Positions 1-8,134 of a DNA stretch of 60,307 nt are shown in pieces. A model generated the notes under the pieces. It saw only the letters and a program-made list of their open reading frames with translations. It searched no databases and was not told where the DNA came from. The DNA is from Phycisphaeraceae bacterium (GTDB taxonomy: Bacteria > Planctomycetota > Phycisphaerae > Phycisphaerales > UBA1924): NCBI GenBank assembly GCA_007693965.1, contig RECQ01000027.1, forward strand, positions 1 to 60,307. Direction: 5' to 3'. Both the position numbers and the translations under genes were made by a program. Position 1 is the first letter of the stretch, and every line of letters starts with the position of its first letter.

Positions 1-41
1 ATCGAGCGGCCGAAGACGAACGGGCGTGGAAAGCGGAGGAG

Positions 42-1787
42 ATGCTGCGCGCTGTCATTGAACAGTCCCCCCCACCCGATGCCGAAGGAGTCTCGACTCG
101 AAGAAGAATCGAGCGGTATCTCGATGCGCTGGAGCGCGAGGAGAGCGCATCGAGCCCTTCTGAATCCCCGTCCGAGCCCGAGACGCTGCCAGATGATCCC
201 CGGGCAGCCGCCTCCACGCCGCAGACCCCCGACTCCGACGCTGTCCCGCCGATCCAGGTTCCCGGCCACGAGCTGCTCTGCCCTGTGCCCGATGGCAGAG
301 GCGGCTTCGGCCAGGTGTGGATCGCGAGGCATTCGCTGCTCAAGCACGATCGCGCCTGCAAGCTGATCGAACGCGGCAAGGCGATCGAGCTGGAGGGGCT
401 GCGTCTGCTCAAGCAGCGCATCTCCTCGCATCCGAATCTGTTCCCCATCGAGGAAGTCGGCGAGGTGGGCGCGTGGCTCTACTGCCTGATGCCGCTGGCG
501 GAGTCCGCCTCGACCTCGCCGGGGCTGCTCGACCCCTCGGGCTACCGGCCGCTTACGCTCGGCGCCTTTCTCAAGCGCGAGGGGAAACGCGCTCCGTGCG
601 AGGCCGCGGCCATCGGCGCCGAACTCGCCGAGGGATTGCGGCATCTTCACACCCAGGATGTCACCCACGGCGACATCAAGCCCGCCAACATCCTGCGGCT
701 TGGCGAACGCTGGGCGCTCGCCGATTACGGCCTGCTCCGCGATGGTTCTTCGCCCAGAGGCGAAGGACACACACCGGGCTACACGCCCCCGGAGGGCCCT
801 GGCTCGGAACAGGCCGATCAGTACGCGCTGGGCGTCGTGCTGATGGCGCTGCTGATGAAGTGGCCGCCGAAGAAGCTGTCTGAGTTCCGTGAGATCGCCA
901 CCGAGCAGCTCAAGCTTGATGAAGCGGGTGCGCAACTGCGCGAGATCATCCTCAGGGCCACCGCGAAGGATCCGAGAGATCGCTTCGATTCCGCCGCCGA
1001 ACTCGCCGAGGCGCTGCGGGCGCTCGCGCACGAACCTGCGCAAACCGCTGAGCCGCCGCTGAAACAACCTTGGAAGCGATGGGCGCCCGCCATCGCGGCG
1101 CTGGCCGTGCTTGCGCTTCTCTTCATGATTGTTCCGAATCTCTTCCCGAAGTCAGAACCGATCGCGGCGGACGCGCCGGACGCGGCGGCGGCGCCATCGC
1201 CGCTGCGCATCGAGAGCTTCGAGGTGCAGCACTACCGCTACGACCCGATCGCGGATCTGATCCACCGCGTCGGCCCCATCAGCGCCGACAATCCCGCCGC
1301 CCGCGCCGACGACGATGTCACCATCCACGCGCGATTCACCACGCCAGTGCACTTCTACCTTCTCTCGCTCGACGCCGATGGACGGGTCCGCCCGCGCGTT
1401 CCCGCCTCACCGACTGAAGCTCCGGCGCCCGCCGATTCACTCGACTACCCCTCCGACCCCGCCGCCGATCCCGAGGGCTACCTCTTCAACCTCAGCGCCG
1501 GCCCCGGCGCGCAGGGCTTCATGCTGCTGGTCTCGGATGATCCGCTCCCGCCATGGTCGGACTGGATCGCCACCCGCGGCGAGCCCACCTGGTCGCGCGA
1601 AACACTGCCCGCCTCCGGCGTCATCCTCTTCGACGGCGTCGAAACCCGCTACGCAAGCGCGATGCGCGACCCCATGCCCCGCCGCGGCGCCATCGTCCTC
1701 GACCCCATCGACTGGGCGAAATCGCAAAGTGAGCTGGTGGACATCCGCTTCATCGCATTTCCCGTGCTGCCCAATGAGAGGAACTGA
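42..1787 (+). CDS. Ser/Thr protein kinase, membrane-anchored, with extracytoplasmic C-terminal domain
   Basis: A Hanks-type kinase expected to phosphorylate Ser/Thr in partner proteins. Visible landmarks are a Gly-rich loop GRGGFG (about residues 85-90), an ACK lysine near 107, a catalytic loop HGDIKPAN (209-216, HGD instead of HRD), DYG in place of DFG (228-230) and TPGYTPPE in the activation segment (244-251). A Pro/Ser-rich N-terminal stretch precedes the kinase, a single transmembrane helix lies at about 348-366, and the C-terminal 200 residues contain a beta-rich segment reminiscent of DUF4384 ('VHFYLLSLDADG'). The frame is open to the left edge and the GGAG lies directly against this ATG, so the true start may be outside the window. 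The stop is 2 bp before the next gene, so the two are probably co-transcribed. HGD and DYG are tolerated in active kinases, so activity is likely but unproven. Confidence 0.85.
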   Translation: MLRAVIEQSPPPDAEGVSTRRRIERYLDALEREESASSPSESPSEPETLPDDPRAAASTPQTPDSDAVPPIQVPGHELLCPVPDGRGGFGQVWIARHSLLKHDRACKLIERGKAIELEGLRLLKQRISSHPNLFPIEEVGEVGAWLYCLMPLAESASTSPGLLDPSGYRPLTLGAFLKREGKRAPCEAAAIGAELAEGLRHLHTQDVTHGDIKPANILRLGERWALADYGLLRDGSSPRGEGHTPGYTPPEGPGSEQADQYALGVVLMALLMKWPPKKLSEFREIATEQLKLDEAGAQLREIILRATAKDPRDRFDSAAELAEALRALAHEPAQTAEPPLKQPWKRWAPAIAALAVLALLFMIVPNLFPKSEPIAADAPDAAAAPSPLRIESFEVQHYRYDPIADLIHRVGPISADNPAARADDDVTIHARFTTPVHFYLLSLDADGRVRPRVPASPTEAPAPADSLDYPSDPAADPEGYLFNLSAGPGAQGFMLLVSDDPLPPWSDWIATRGEPTWSRETLPASGVILFDGVETRYASAMRDPMPRRGAIVLDPIDWAKSQSELVDIRFIAFPVLPNERN

Positions 1788-1789
1788 GT

Positions 1790-4700
1790 ATGAACACCTT
1801 CATCCGAGTTGCGATCATCCTGTCGCTGGCAGCGCTGTACGCCGCGTCGACCGCCGCGCGGGCCCAGACCACCGATGCGCAGGCCTCCGATGCGGAGTCG
1901 GCGGAGGAGCAGGCGCCGTTTCGTCTGAACCTGCCGGAATGGAACCCCGACCCCGAGAGCCTGCCGCCGGAGCTGCGTCCGCTGGATGTCGTGCGGCCGG
2001 CGCTGCCGAAGGATGTGGCGGCGGAGATCGCCGAGCTGGAGGCACGGATCGCGGATCTGGAGCCGCTGGGTCTGTCCGCCGAGACGCGCGAGGCGCAGGA
2101 CGCGGCGTTGGACGAGGCGATCGCGCTGGCCGAGCGCGTGCTGGCGCTCCGCGTCGAACACCAGGGGAACACGGGTGGGGCCGTCCGCTGGCGCGACTCG
2201 GCGGGGGATTCGGCAGAGTGGTATGAGGTGATCGAGGCGCGGCAAGCCCTAGCCAACCTGCGCCTGCTGCGCGGGTTGGACGACACGGCCCGCGCCGAAC
2301 TCGCCTCACTGGCCGGAACAGATGCCCAAGTCGGACGCCTCTACGGTGCGGGCGACTATGCCGAGGCGCAGGCGATCACCGAGCGCCAGCTAGACATCCG
2401 CCGGCGCATTCTGGGGGAGGCGCACCCAAGTACGCTGATCTCCATCGGCAACATGGGCTCCATGCTCCGGGCGCAGGGCCAACTCGCCGAGGCTGAGCCG
2501 TACTACCGTGAGGCGCTGGAGGGCCGCCGCGTCCTGGGGGGTGAGCACCCGAGCACTCTCAACTCCATCAGCAACATGGGCGTCCTGCTCTGGTCGCAGG
2601 GCAAGCTGTCCGAGGCCGAGCCGTACTGGCGCGAGGCGCTTGAGGTCCGTCGCCGCGTGCAGGGCGATGAGCACCCGGATACGCTGATCTCCATCAACAA
2701 CATGGGCGCCCTGCTCCGGTCCCAGGGCCGTCTGGCCGAGGCCAACCCGTACTACCGCGAGGCGCTGGAGGGCCGCCGTCGCGTGCTGGGTGAGGCGCAC
2801 CTGAGAACGCTGGAGTCGATCAACAACATGGGCGTCCTGCTCGGGTCGCAGGGCCGTCTGTCCGAGGCCGAGCCGTACCGGCGCGAGGCACTGGAGGGCT
2901 TTCGCCGCGTCCTGGGCGATGAGCATGCGAGCACGCTGCACAGCATCAACAACATGGGCGTCCTGCTCCAGATGCAGGGCAAGCTTTCCGAGGCCGAGCC
3001 GTACCAACGCGAGGCGCTAGAGATCCGCCGCCGCGTCCTGGGCGATGCGCACCTAGACACGCTGGATAGCATCAACAACATGGGCTACCTGCTCCAGTCG
3101 CAGGGCATGTTGTTCGAGGCCGAGCCGTACTTCAGAGAAGCGCTGGAGGGGAGCCGTCGTGTCCTGGGCGAGGCCCACCCGAGCACGCTGCGCTCGATTA
3201 ACAACTTGGGCGCCCTGCTCGAGAAGCAGGGCAAATCCGCCGAGGCCGAGCCGTACTGGCGCGCCGCGCTGGAGGGCAATCGCCGGGTCCTGGGCGATGC
3301 GCACCCGAACACGCTGGCCAGCATCAACAACATGGGCGGCCTGCTCAAGAAGCAAGGCAAACTCGCCGAGGCCGAGCCGTACTACCGCGAGGCGCTGGAG
3401 GCCCGCCGTCGCGTGCTGGGCGGCGAGCATCCGGACACGCTGATTACGATCAACAACATGGGCGTCATGCTCAGTGATCAGGGCAAGCTGTCCGACGCCG
3501 AGCCGCTCTACCGCGAGGCGCTGGAGGCCCGCCGCCGCTTGCTGGGGGATGAGCACCCGCAGACGCTCATCTCTATCGGCAACATGGGCTTACTGCTCCG
3601 GGCGCAGGGCCGCCTCGCCGAGGCCGAGCCGTACTATCGCGAGGCGCTGGAGGGCAACCGGCGCGTGCTGGGCGGCGAGCATCCGGACACGCTGATTACG
3701 ATCAACAACATGGGCGTCATGCTCCAGGCGCAAGGCAGGCTCGCCGAGGCCGAGCCGTACTACCGCGAAGCGCTGTCGACGGCGGAGAAGCTGCGTCTGG
3801 ATGTGATCGGCGATGCGCAGGCGCGGGCGCAATTCGCGGGCAGGCTCAATCTCCCCGGCATCGCGTCGGCATACGCGCGGACATTGGTCGAGCTTGGCCG
3901 GGCCGCGGAGGCGCTGGGCGTGCTGGAGCGTGGGCGCGGACGGGCCGGGCTGGACATGTTCGCGGGCGGACGCGGCGCGGCGGAGGAGGCGCTGCGCCTG
4001 ACCGCCGATCCAGAGCGCCTGGCCCGCTACAACGCGGCGCTCGAGGCGGAGGAATCAGCGCAGCGCGCCCTCTTCGAAGCCGAGGCGCGCCTGAGCGCTG
4101 CGTCCGATGAAGACAAGGCAGAGTGGACCCGCCGCGTGCAGGAGGCCCGGCGGTCGCTCAATGAGCGGACCGCGGCTGTATTCAGCGAACTCCGCGGTCT
4201 GGTACCGACGCTCGACCCGCTCCCGGCCGAGCGGATACTCGCAACGTTGGCGCCCGGCGAGGCGCTGTTGACCTACGCCTTCACGGATGAAAGCGCAATC
4301 GCGCTGGTCGCCCGCGACGGTGAAGTGACCGGCGTGACGCTGGCGAAGGACAGGGACGAGGCCGCGGCCCTGCGCGCGGCGGTCGCCGATCTGCGCAGCG
4401 CGATCGCATCGAGACCGGTCGGCGGCGAGGCGATGGATGTGGGCGTGGCCGCCGCGGCGCGCAAGGCGGCGGCGCCGGAAGAACTCCGCGCCCTGCTCGA
4501 GGGCGCGGGCTCGGTCATCATCGTCGCCGACGGGCCGCTGGCCGGCCTGCCTATGGAGCTGCTGCTCGAGGATCTGCCGATCGCCTACGCCCCCAGCGCG
4601 ACGATCGCGCTGCGGCCGCGGCTGGATGGCGACGCCCGGTCGAGCGCCATCGCGTCTTCGGCCCCGCTGGGCGCCGGCGTCGTCCTGGGCGATCCGGTCT

Positions 4701-5881
4701 TTGCGGGCTTCGAGCGTGAAGAACCCGACTACCCCGAAGCCGGCGTGCTGCTAACCATGGTGACGCAGGGCTCGAACGCGGCCATCGCCGGCCTGACACG
4801 CGGCGATGTGCTGCTCAGTTACGGAGAGCACGAACTCGCATCTGCCGAAGACCTCGGCCCCGCGATGGACGCAACGACCGAGGCGCTCACCACGCGCGGC
4901 GTCACGGAAAACAACCGTCCCATCATCGCCCGAGCCTGGCGGCTGGGTGAGGACGGTCAGGGCGAAGAGATCGAGGTGGCGCTGGCCACCGGTTCCATGG
5001 GTGTGGTTCCTTCACAAGCCCCGCCCGCCGATGGCCTGCGTTCGATGGCGACCTTCGACCGCTCGGCGGACACGCTCGCCGCCAATGCCTCGGCGCTGGA
5101 GCAGATCCGCTTCTACGGCGGGGGTCTGAGCCCGCTGCCCAACACGCGACTCGAGGCCGCGGCCATCGCGGCGATGCTGGGCGAGGGCGCGACGCTGCTG
5201 CTGGGCGCCGATGCGACTGCGCCGCGCCTGCGCGAGGCGGTTGAATCGAATCCGCCGCGTGTCCTGCACCTGGCGACGCACGGACTGCTGGGCAGCGCAG
5301 ATCGCCCGCTGCTGGCGAGTCTGGCGCTGACTGCGCCGGATGAGCCCACGGGCGATGACAACGGCTTCGTCACACTCGGCGACATCCTGGCCACCTGGGG
5401 CGCGCAGCTCGGCGGCACGGAGCTGGTCGCGCTCAGCGCCTGCGACACCGCCCACGGCGTGCGTCAGGGCGACACCATGATGGCGTTGCCTCTGGGGCTG
5501 CTCATCGCCGGCGCTGACAGCGTGCTGGCGAGTCTGTGGAAGGTGGACGACCGCGCGACAGCGCTGCTCATGGCGCGCTTCTACGCCAACTGGCTGGGCA
5601 AGGCCGAGTCAGCCCGCGAGATCGACGGCGTTCGCTATAGCGCGGGCGAGGCGATGCCCAAGATGGCCGCGCTGCGCGAGGCGCAGGTGTGGCTGCGCTC
5701 GCTCACCGCCGAGGATCTCGACCGGCTTCAGGACGATACCGGCCAGACCATCGCCCAGAGCGTCTCGCGCGATCCCAGACCCCGACCCGCACCACTCGCC
5801 GCCACACCCAAGCAGACTTCACACCCCTACGACCACCCCTACTACTGGGCCGCGTTCGTGCTGTATGGGAGTCCGGATTGA
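1790..5881 (+). CDS. Secreted TPR - PDZ - CHAT (caspase-like) protein
   Basis: The 1363-residue product begins with a signal peptide (hydrophobic stretch at residues 7-24, then ARAQ). Eleven almost uniform 42-residue TPRs of the kinesin-light-chain type follow at about 214-663, then a coiled region and a CHAT domain from about 800 to the C-terminus. The CHAT catalytic dyad appears intact: His1164 in LATHG and Cys1218 in LSACDTA. Within the CHAT region, at about 975-1065, sits a PDZ-like insert (AGLTRGDVLLSYGEHEL). CHAT domains are caspase-like cysteine proteases and TPRs usually recruit a partner; the PDZ may bind peptide C-termini. The 2-bp gap to the kinase suggests a kinase/protease signalling pair, with the kinase sensor side and this protein on the same (outer) side of the membrane. 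Substrate and trigger cannot be read from the sequence. Confidence 0.88.
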   Translation: MNTFIRVAIILSLAALYAASTAARAQTTDAQASDAESAEEQAPFRLNLPEWNPDPESLPPELRPLDVVRPALPKDVAAEIAELEARIADLEPLGLSAETREAQDAALDEAIALAERVLALRVEHQGNTGGAVRWRDSAGDSAEWYEVIEARQALANLRLLRGLDDTARAELASLAGTDAQVGRLYGAGDYAEAQAITERQLDIRRRILGEAHPSTLISIGNMGSMLRAQGQLAEAEPYYREALEGRRVLGGEHPSTLNSISNMGVLLWSQGKLSEAEPYWREALEVRRRVQGDEHPDTLISINNMGALLRSQGRLAEANPYYREALEGRRRVLGEAHLRTLESINNMGVLLGSQGRLSEAEPYRREALEGFRRVLGDEHASTLHSINNMGVLLQMQGKLSEAEPYQREALEIRRRVLGDAHLDTLDSINNMGYLLQSQGMLFEAEPYFREALEGSRRVLGEAHPSTLRSINNLGALLEKQGKSAEAEPYWRAALEGNRRVLGDAHPNTLASINNMGGLLKKQGKLAEAEPYYREALEARRRVLGGEHPDTLITINNMGVMLSDQGKLSDAEPLYREALEARRRLLGDEHPQTLISIGNMGLLLRAQGRLAEAEPYYREALEGNRRVLGGEHPDTLITINNMGVMLQAQGRLAEAEPYYREALSTAEKLRLDVIGDAQARAQFAGRLNLPGIASAYARTLVELGRAAEALGVLERGRGRAGLDMFAGGRGAAEEALRLTADPERLARYNAALEAEESAQRALFEAEARLSAASDEDKAEWTRRVQEARRSLNERTAAVFSELRGLVPTLDPLPAERILATLAPGEALLTYAFTDESAIALVARDGEVTGVTLAKDRDEAAALRAAVADLRSAIASRPVGGEAMDVGVAAAARKAAAPEELRALLEGAGSVIIVADGPLAGLPMELLLEDLPIAYAPSATIALRPRLDGDARSSAIASSAPLGAGVVLGDPVFAGFEREEPDYPEAGVLLTMVTQGSNAAIAGLTRGDVLLSYGEHELASAEDLGPAMDATTEALTTRGVTENNRPIIARAWRLGEDGQGEEIEVALATGSMGVVPSQAPPADGLRSMATFDRSADTLAANASALEQIRFYGGGLSPLPNTRLEAAAIAAMLGEGATLLLGADATAPRLREAVESNPPRVLHLATHGLLGSADRPLLASLALTAPDEPTGDDNGFVTLGDILATWGAQLGGTELVALSACDTAHGVRQGDTMMALPLGLLIAGADSVLASLWKVDDRATALLMARFYANWLGKAESAREIDGVRYSAGEAMPKMAALREAQVWLRSLTAEDLDRLQDDTGQTIAQSVSRDPRPRPAPLAATPKQTSHPYDHPYYWAAFVLYGSPD
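2432..3777 (+). repeat. Eleven tandem 126-bp TPR-coding repeats
   Basis: Each unit encodes 42 residues of the pattern TL.SINNMG.LL..QGKL.EAEP with REALE and a closing LG.EHP. Some units are near-identical in DNA, for example those around 3430-3480 and 3682-3735, suggesting homogenisation by unequal recombination. These are protein-coding repeats, not a CRISPR array. Confidence 0.9.
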
Positions 5882-6064
5882 ATGATTGTCATCTGCTCAG
5901 CACTGACCCGCGCGGTGCACGTTGATGCGAGGTGCATAAGGGCGTCTTGGCCTCGGCGTACATTCCTGGGACGGGGCCGTCGATCGTCAGCGCCGCAGAG
6001 GCGGGAGGCAGCCGGTTCTGGATGAACACACGGAAGCCCTCGTCGCCCACGGTGGTTTCGCGAT
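5882..6064. other. Non-coding stretch, possible relic of a minus-strand coding region
   Basis: No complete gene is visible. The minus strand reads through about 45 residues of sensible composition (…RLPPASAALTIDGPVPGMYAE) without a start, a ribosome site or a recognisable domain, and ends where the IS630-type left end begins. It may be the tail of a gene cut by insertion. Confidence 0.3.
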
Positions 6065-6366
6065 AGAGCATCCTCAGCGTTCGCGTAGCGCTGTTCGGCG
6101 CATGATCAAGTTGCGCCTTGGCCGTGGCCTTCGTAGTCTGCCCTTCGGCGGGCCGGAAGAAGGCCATGGATGGGCGCTGCGTACTCTCAGGATCTGCGGG
6201 ACCGTGTGCTGGCGGCGTACGACCGAGGGATGAAGACCAGGGAGATCGCCGAGGTTTTTTGCGTCAGCAAGGCGTGGGCGCGTCGACCATCTACACGGCG
6301 CTCAAGGAGCTGAACCTGTCTTACATAAAAAGACGGTTTATGCCTCAGATACCTCGGAGATTCGAG
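6065..6366 (+). mobile_element. IS630-family insertion sequence, left-end remnant
   Basis: The end sequence AGAGCATCCTCAG (6065-6077) matches the ends of the remnants near 55.8 and 58.0-58.6 kb. A transposase start follows at 6170 (MGAAYSQDLRDRVLAAYDRG, residues 1-20, then KTREIAEVF), the typical N-terminal helix-turn-helix of IS630 transposases. The reading frame breaks near 6285 and a piece resembling the HTH-to-DDE linker (TIYTALKELNL) follows, so an internal segment is missing. No DDE residues remain. The leader 6066-6170 is clearly similar to the reverse complement of 58525-58625. Confidence 0.7.
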
Positions 6367-6393
6367 AAAGGACGATATAGCGGTTCTTCACTG

Positions 6394-6428
6394 AAAAAAC
6401 AGCCGATCCGGAGCGATCCGGGTTGGCT
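6394..6428 (-). terminator. Rho-independent terminator downstream of the HAD gene
   Basis: On the minus strand a hairpin with outer arms AGCC/GGCT and inner arms CCGGA/TCCGG (6401-6428) is followed by six T (A-run at 6394-6399). It lies about 40 bp past the stop of the minus-strand HAD gene. Confidence 0.6.
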
Positions 6429-6469
6429 CAGCTGGTCATGACCCATAGCGGAATTCATGATTTCCCTCT

Positions 6470-6841
6470 CTACATTTCCTCTCGTTTCGTTCTCTTCAAG
6501 TCGTGCCGCACATGATCGATGGCCATGAAGCAGGTCACCGCCGTATTGACATGGCTGAGCACATGCGGATCGTCCTCGAAAAAGACCTCCACGCCATGCT
6601 TTTCGCAGACGCTCGCCTTCCACTCGTCCACGCCGGAAGATAGAACGTCGTCAGTGGCGCCCAGTACGAGTTCGGAATAGGCGATGCCCCATTCCAGCAG
6701 GTCGGCCTCCGTCATCTCCCGGTCGACTCGGAAAGTGATAATCACTACTTTGTGGCCAGCCTTAATCAGTGCCTTGGAGAGGAAGGCGAAGAAGGCTGGA
6801 TGGCGCGTGATGGTGTCGTCGATGTCCAGTCCAATGACCAT
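6470..6841 (-). CDS. Small HAD-superfamily phosphatase
   Basis: A 123-residue protein with HAD motif I GLDIDDT (nucleophile and acid/base aspartates), a motif II-like IITFR, and motif IV EDDPHVL. This is a minimal, capless HAD fold as found in phage-type nucleotidases and small phosphatases; the substrate is unknown. I chose the second of two adjacent ATGs because an AAGGGAG Shine-Dalgarno lies 7 bp from it; the alternative start at 6847 adds MP. The gene stands alone on the minus strand with a good terminator downstream and mobile remnants around it, so it may be cargo. Longer upstream extension in the same frame lacks protein-like composition. Confidence 0.7.
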   Translation of the reverse strand: MVIGLDIDDTITRHPAFFAFLSKALIKAGHKVVIITFRVDREMTEADLLEWGIAYSELVLGATDDVLSSGVDEWKASVCEKHGVEVFFEDDPHVLSHVNTAVTCFMAIDHVRHDLKRTKREEM

Positions 6842-6847
6842 GGGCAT

Positions 6848-7754
6848 GCTCCCTTGGGATCTACATGGATATCGGCGTGACGGGGGCTTGTGCACGGAAC
6901 ATGCCGAGATAAATTCCTGTCGCTCAGGGCTCTCGGTGTTCAGCTGGGACGCTGAGAACGCTCGTTTTACGCTGGATGAGGAGGCGTCCGCGTGGACTTC
7001 AGAAGAGATCTCGGGCCTGGGCATCGACTGTGGTTGGGAATTGCGGGAAGTAAGGCCTGAGTGAAGCGCGATGGCCGCGGCGACCTGAATCGCTCGGATA
7101 CTTTCGCTCGGGTGTATCCGCGGCGGCGGCAATGTGGCTGCGCGAGAACGGACGACGCCGCGCGAATGGTGTCGTCATCGGGGTTCACGGCGTCAGAAAC
7201 GACTAGCCGCTAGCTCCATGTTCGCTTGCCGCAGCTTGTTCACGGCTTCCACAGTCGAATGTTGCATCCTCGGCATAGCCCAGATCCTCGATGATCCACC
7301 TCCGAGGCTATCGCCCGGTGTGGACCGGGTTCTGGGGGGAATGTCACGAGCGTCTTCACCCCAAGCCTGGCGCCGCTCGGCGCATGATCGGGTTGCGCTT
7401 TTTGGCAATTTGCCCTGACTTCTGTCCAGACCTCTGCAGGGGCAGGGAAGGAGCCATGGACATATTGAGGGGGACGTATTGAGTGTCGATGGGCGCGTTG
7501 TGCATGCGCACTCCGCCTCAGTGGGGTGCGTATGCGCCATTGTCTAGAAAGTGAGAGCATGTGATCTATGTTTGGCGGTGTTATTTTTCATGGTTGTCGG
7601 TGTACGGACTGACTCGACGAATGAACGCCTCGAACACCGTCGCATCCGCACTATTGCGCCGCCGTTTCCAAATGGAGCCGGCCCCACGGTTCACCCCCGG
7701 AAACGATGAACGCCGCCGAGAGACCTCGGGGGCATTATCCTTTTCAAGCGAAGT
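6848..7754. other. Intergenic decay zone with a weak IS-like fragment
   Basis: About 900 bp without a credible gene; the open frames have the biased composition of shadow frames. The stretch 7377-7425 followed by GGAAGGAGCCATGGA near 7446 loosely resembles the leader and start region of the IS630-type remnant at 6095-6172, so it may be an older copy. A CCCCCG/CGGGGG hairpin spans 7694-7732. Confidence 0.3.
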
Positions 7755-7832
7755 AGCCGCAAGGGTTTAGCGACGGGGCTCCCGGGGCGTTGTGTCTCTG
7801 GCTGCGCGCCGGTCAAATCCCGGCCGCGGCGA
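7755..7832 (+). other. Possible tRNA-derived relic (T-arm and acceptor remnants)
   Basis: GCCGG-TCAAATC-CCGGC (7808-7824) forms a T-arm-like hairpin lacking one T of the usual GGTTCAAATCC. The following GCGGC (7826-7830) can pair with GCCGC at 7756-7760. No convincing D or anticodon arm is seen in between, so this is only a suggestion. Confidence 0.2.
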
Positions 7833-7899
7833 TCGGGCGGCCACCCTACTTGTCTCGCACCTGCTCCACGGGTAAAGTTCTTATCTCTGATCCACCCGA

Positions 7900-7973
7900 G
7901 CGCGCGTAGAACAATTACGTAGTGCACCTGATTTATGCATCAGGAGGTTGGGGTCCGACTCCCTCCGCACGTA
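7900..7973 (+). tRNA. tRNA-like sequence, Arg/Ile-type scaffold, probably degenerate
   Basis: A 74-nt cloverleaf can be drawn by eye. The acceptor GCGCGCG pairs with CGCACGT in 6 of 7 positions with A73. The D-arm GAAC/GTGC has 3 of 4 pairs. The anticodon stem CCTGA/TCAGG has 5 of 5 pairs. The variable part is AGGTT, and the T-loop is TCCGACT with 3 Watson-Crick pairs plus a G-T wobble. Defects are an eight-base anticodon loop (TTTATGCA), so no anticodon can be assigned, and a T-stem one base short. No CCA is encoded. It is either a pseudogene or a divergent mobile-element tRNA. Confidence 0.4.
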
Positions 7974-8034
7974 CTTCATTCTGACAGACGCGACCCAATC
8001 ACGGAGCCGCTGAGGGAGAGGGGATGCCGGCGAT

Positions 8035-8072
8035 GGAAATCGGGATCCGGAGCGATCCCGCCTTCTATTTCC
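8035..8072 (+). other. Imperfect hairpin in the leader of the second kinase gene
   Basis: GGAAAT and CGGGATC pair with GATCCCG and ATTTCC around a CGGAGC loop, with a six-base bulge on the right arm. It lies about 60 bp before the kinase start. The core GATCCGGAGCGATCC also occurs exactly at 6405-6419 inside the terminator hairpin. It could be a terminator or a leader structure. Confidence 0.35.
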
Positions 8073-8134
8073 CGTTTTCCGCATCCCGCGCCACCTTTTT
8101 CTGAGCCTTTGCGGCTCTCTCACAGGAGCGCCGA

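Noticed and set aside
2432-3777. Regular 126-bp repeats that could suggest a CRISPR or satellite array
   Set aside because: The repeats are fully in frame, encode TPRs, and have no unique spacers.
6470-7132. A 220-residue version of the HAD protein
   Set aside because: The N-terminal ~95 residues lack protein-like conservation; the HAD fold begins at MVIGLDIDDT, which has its own Shine-Dalgarno.
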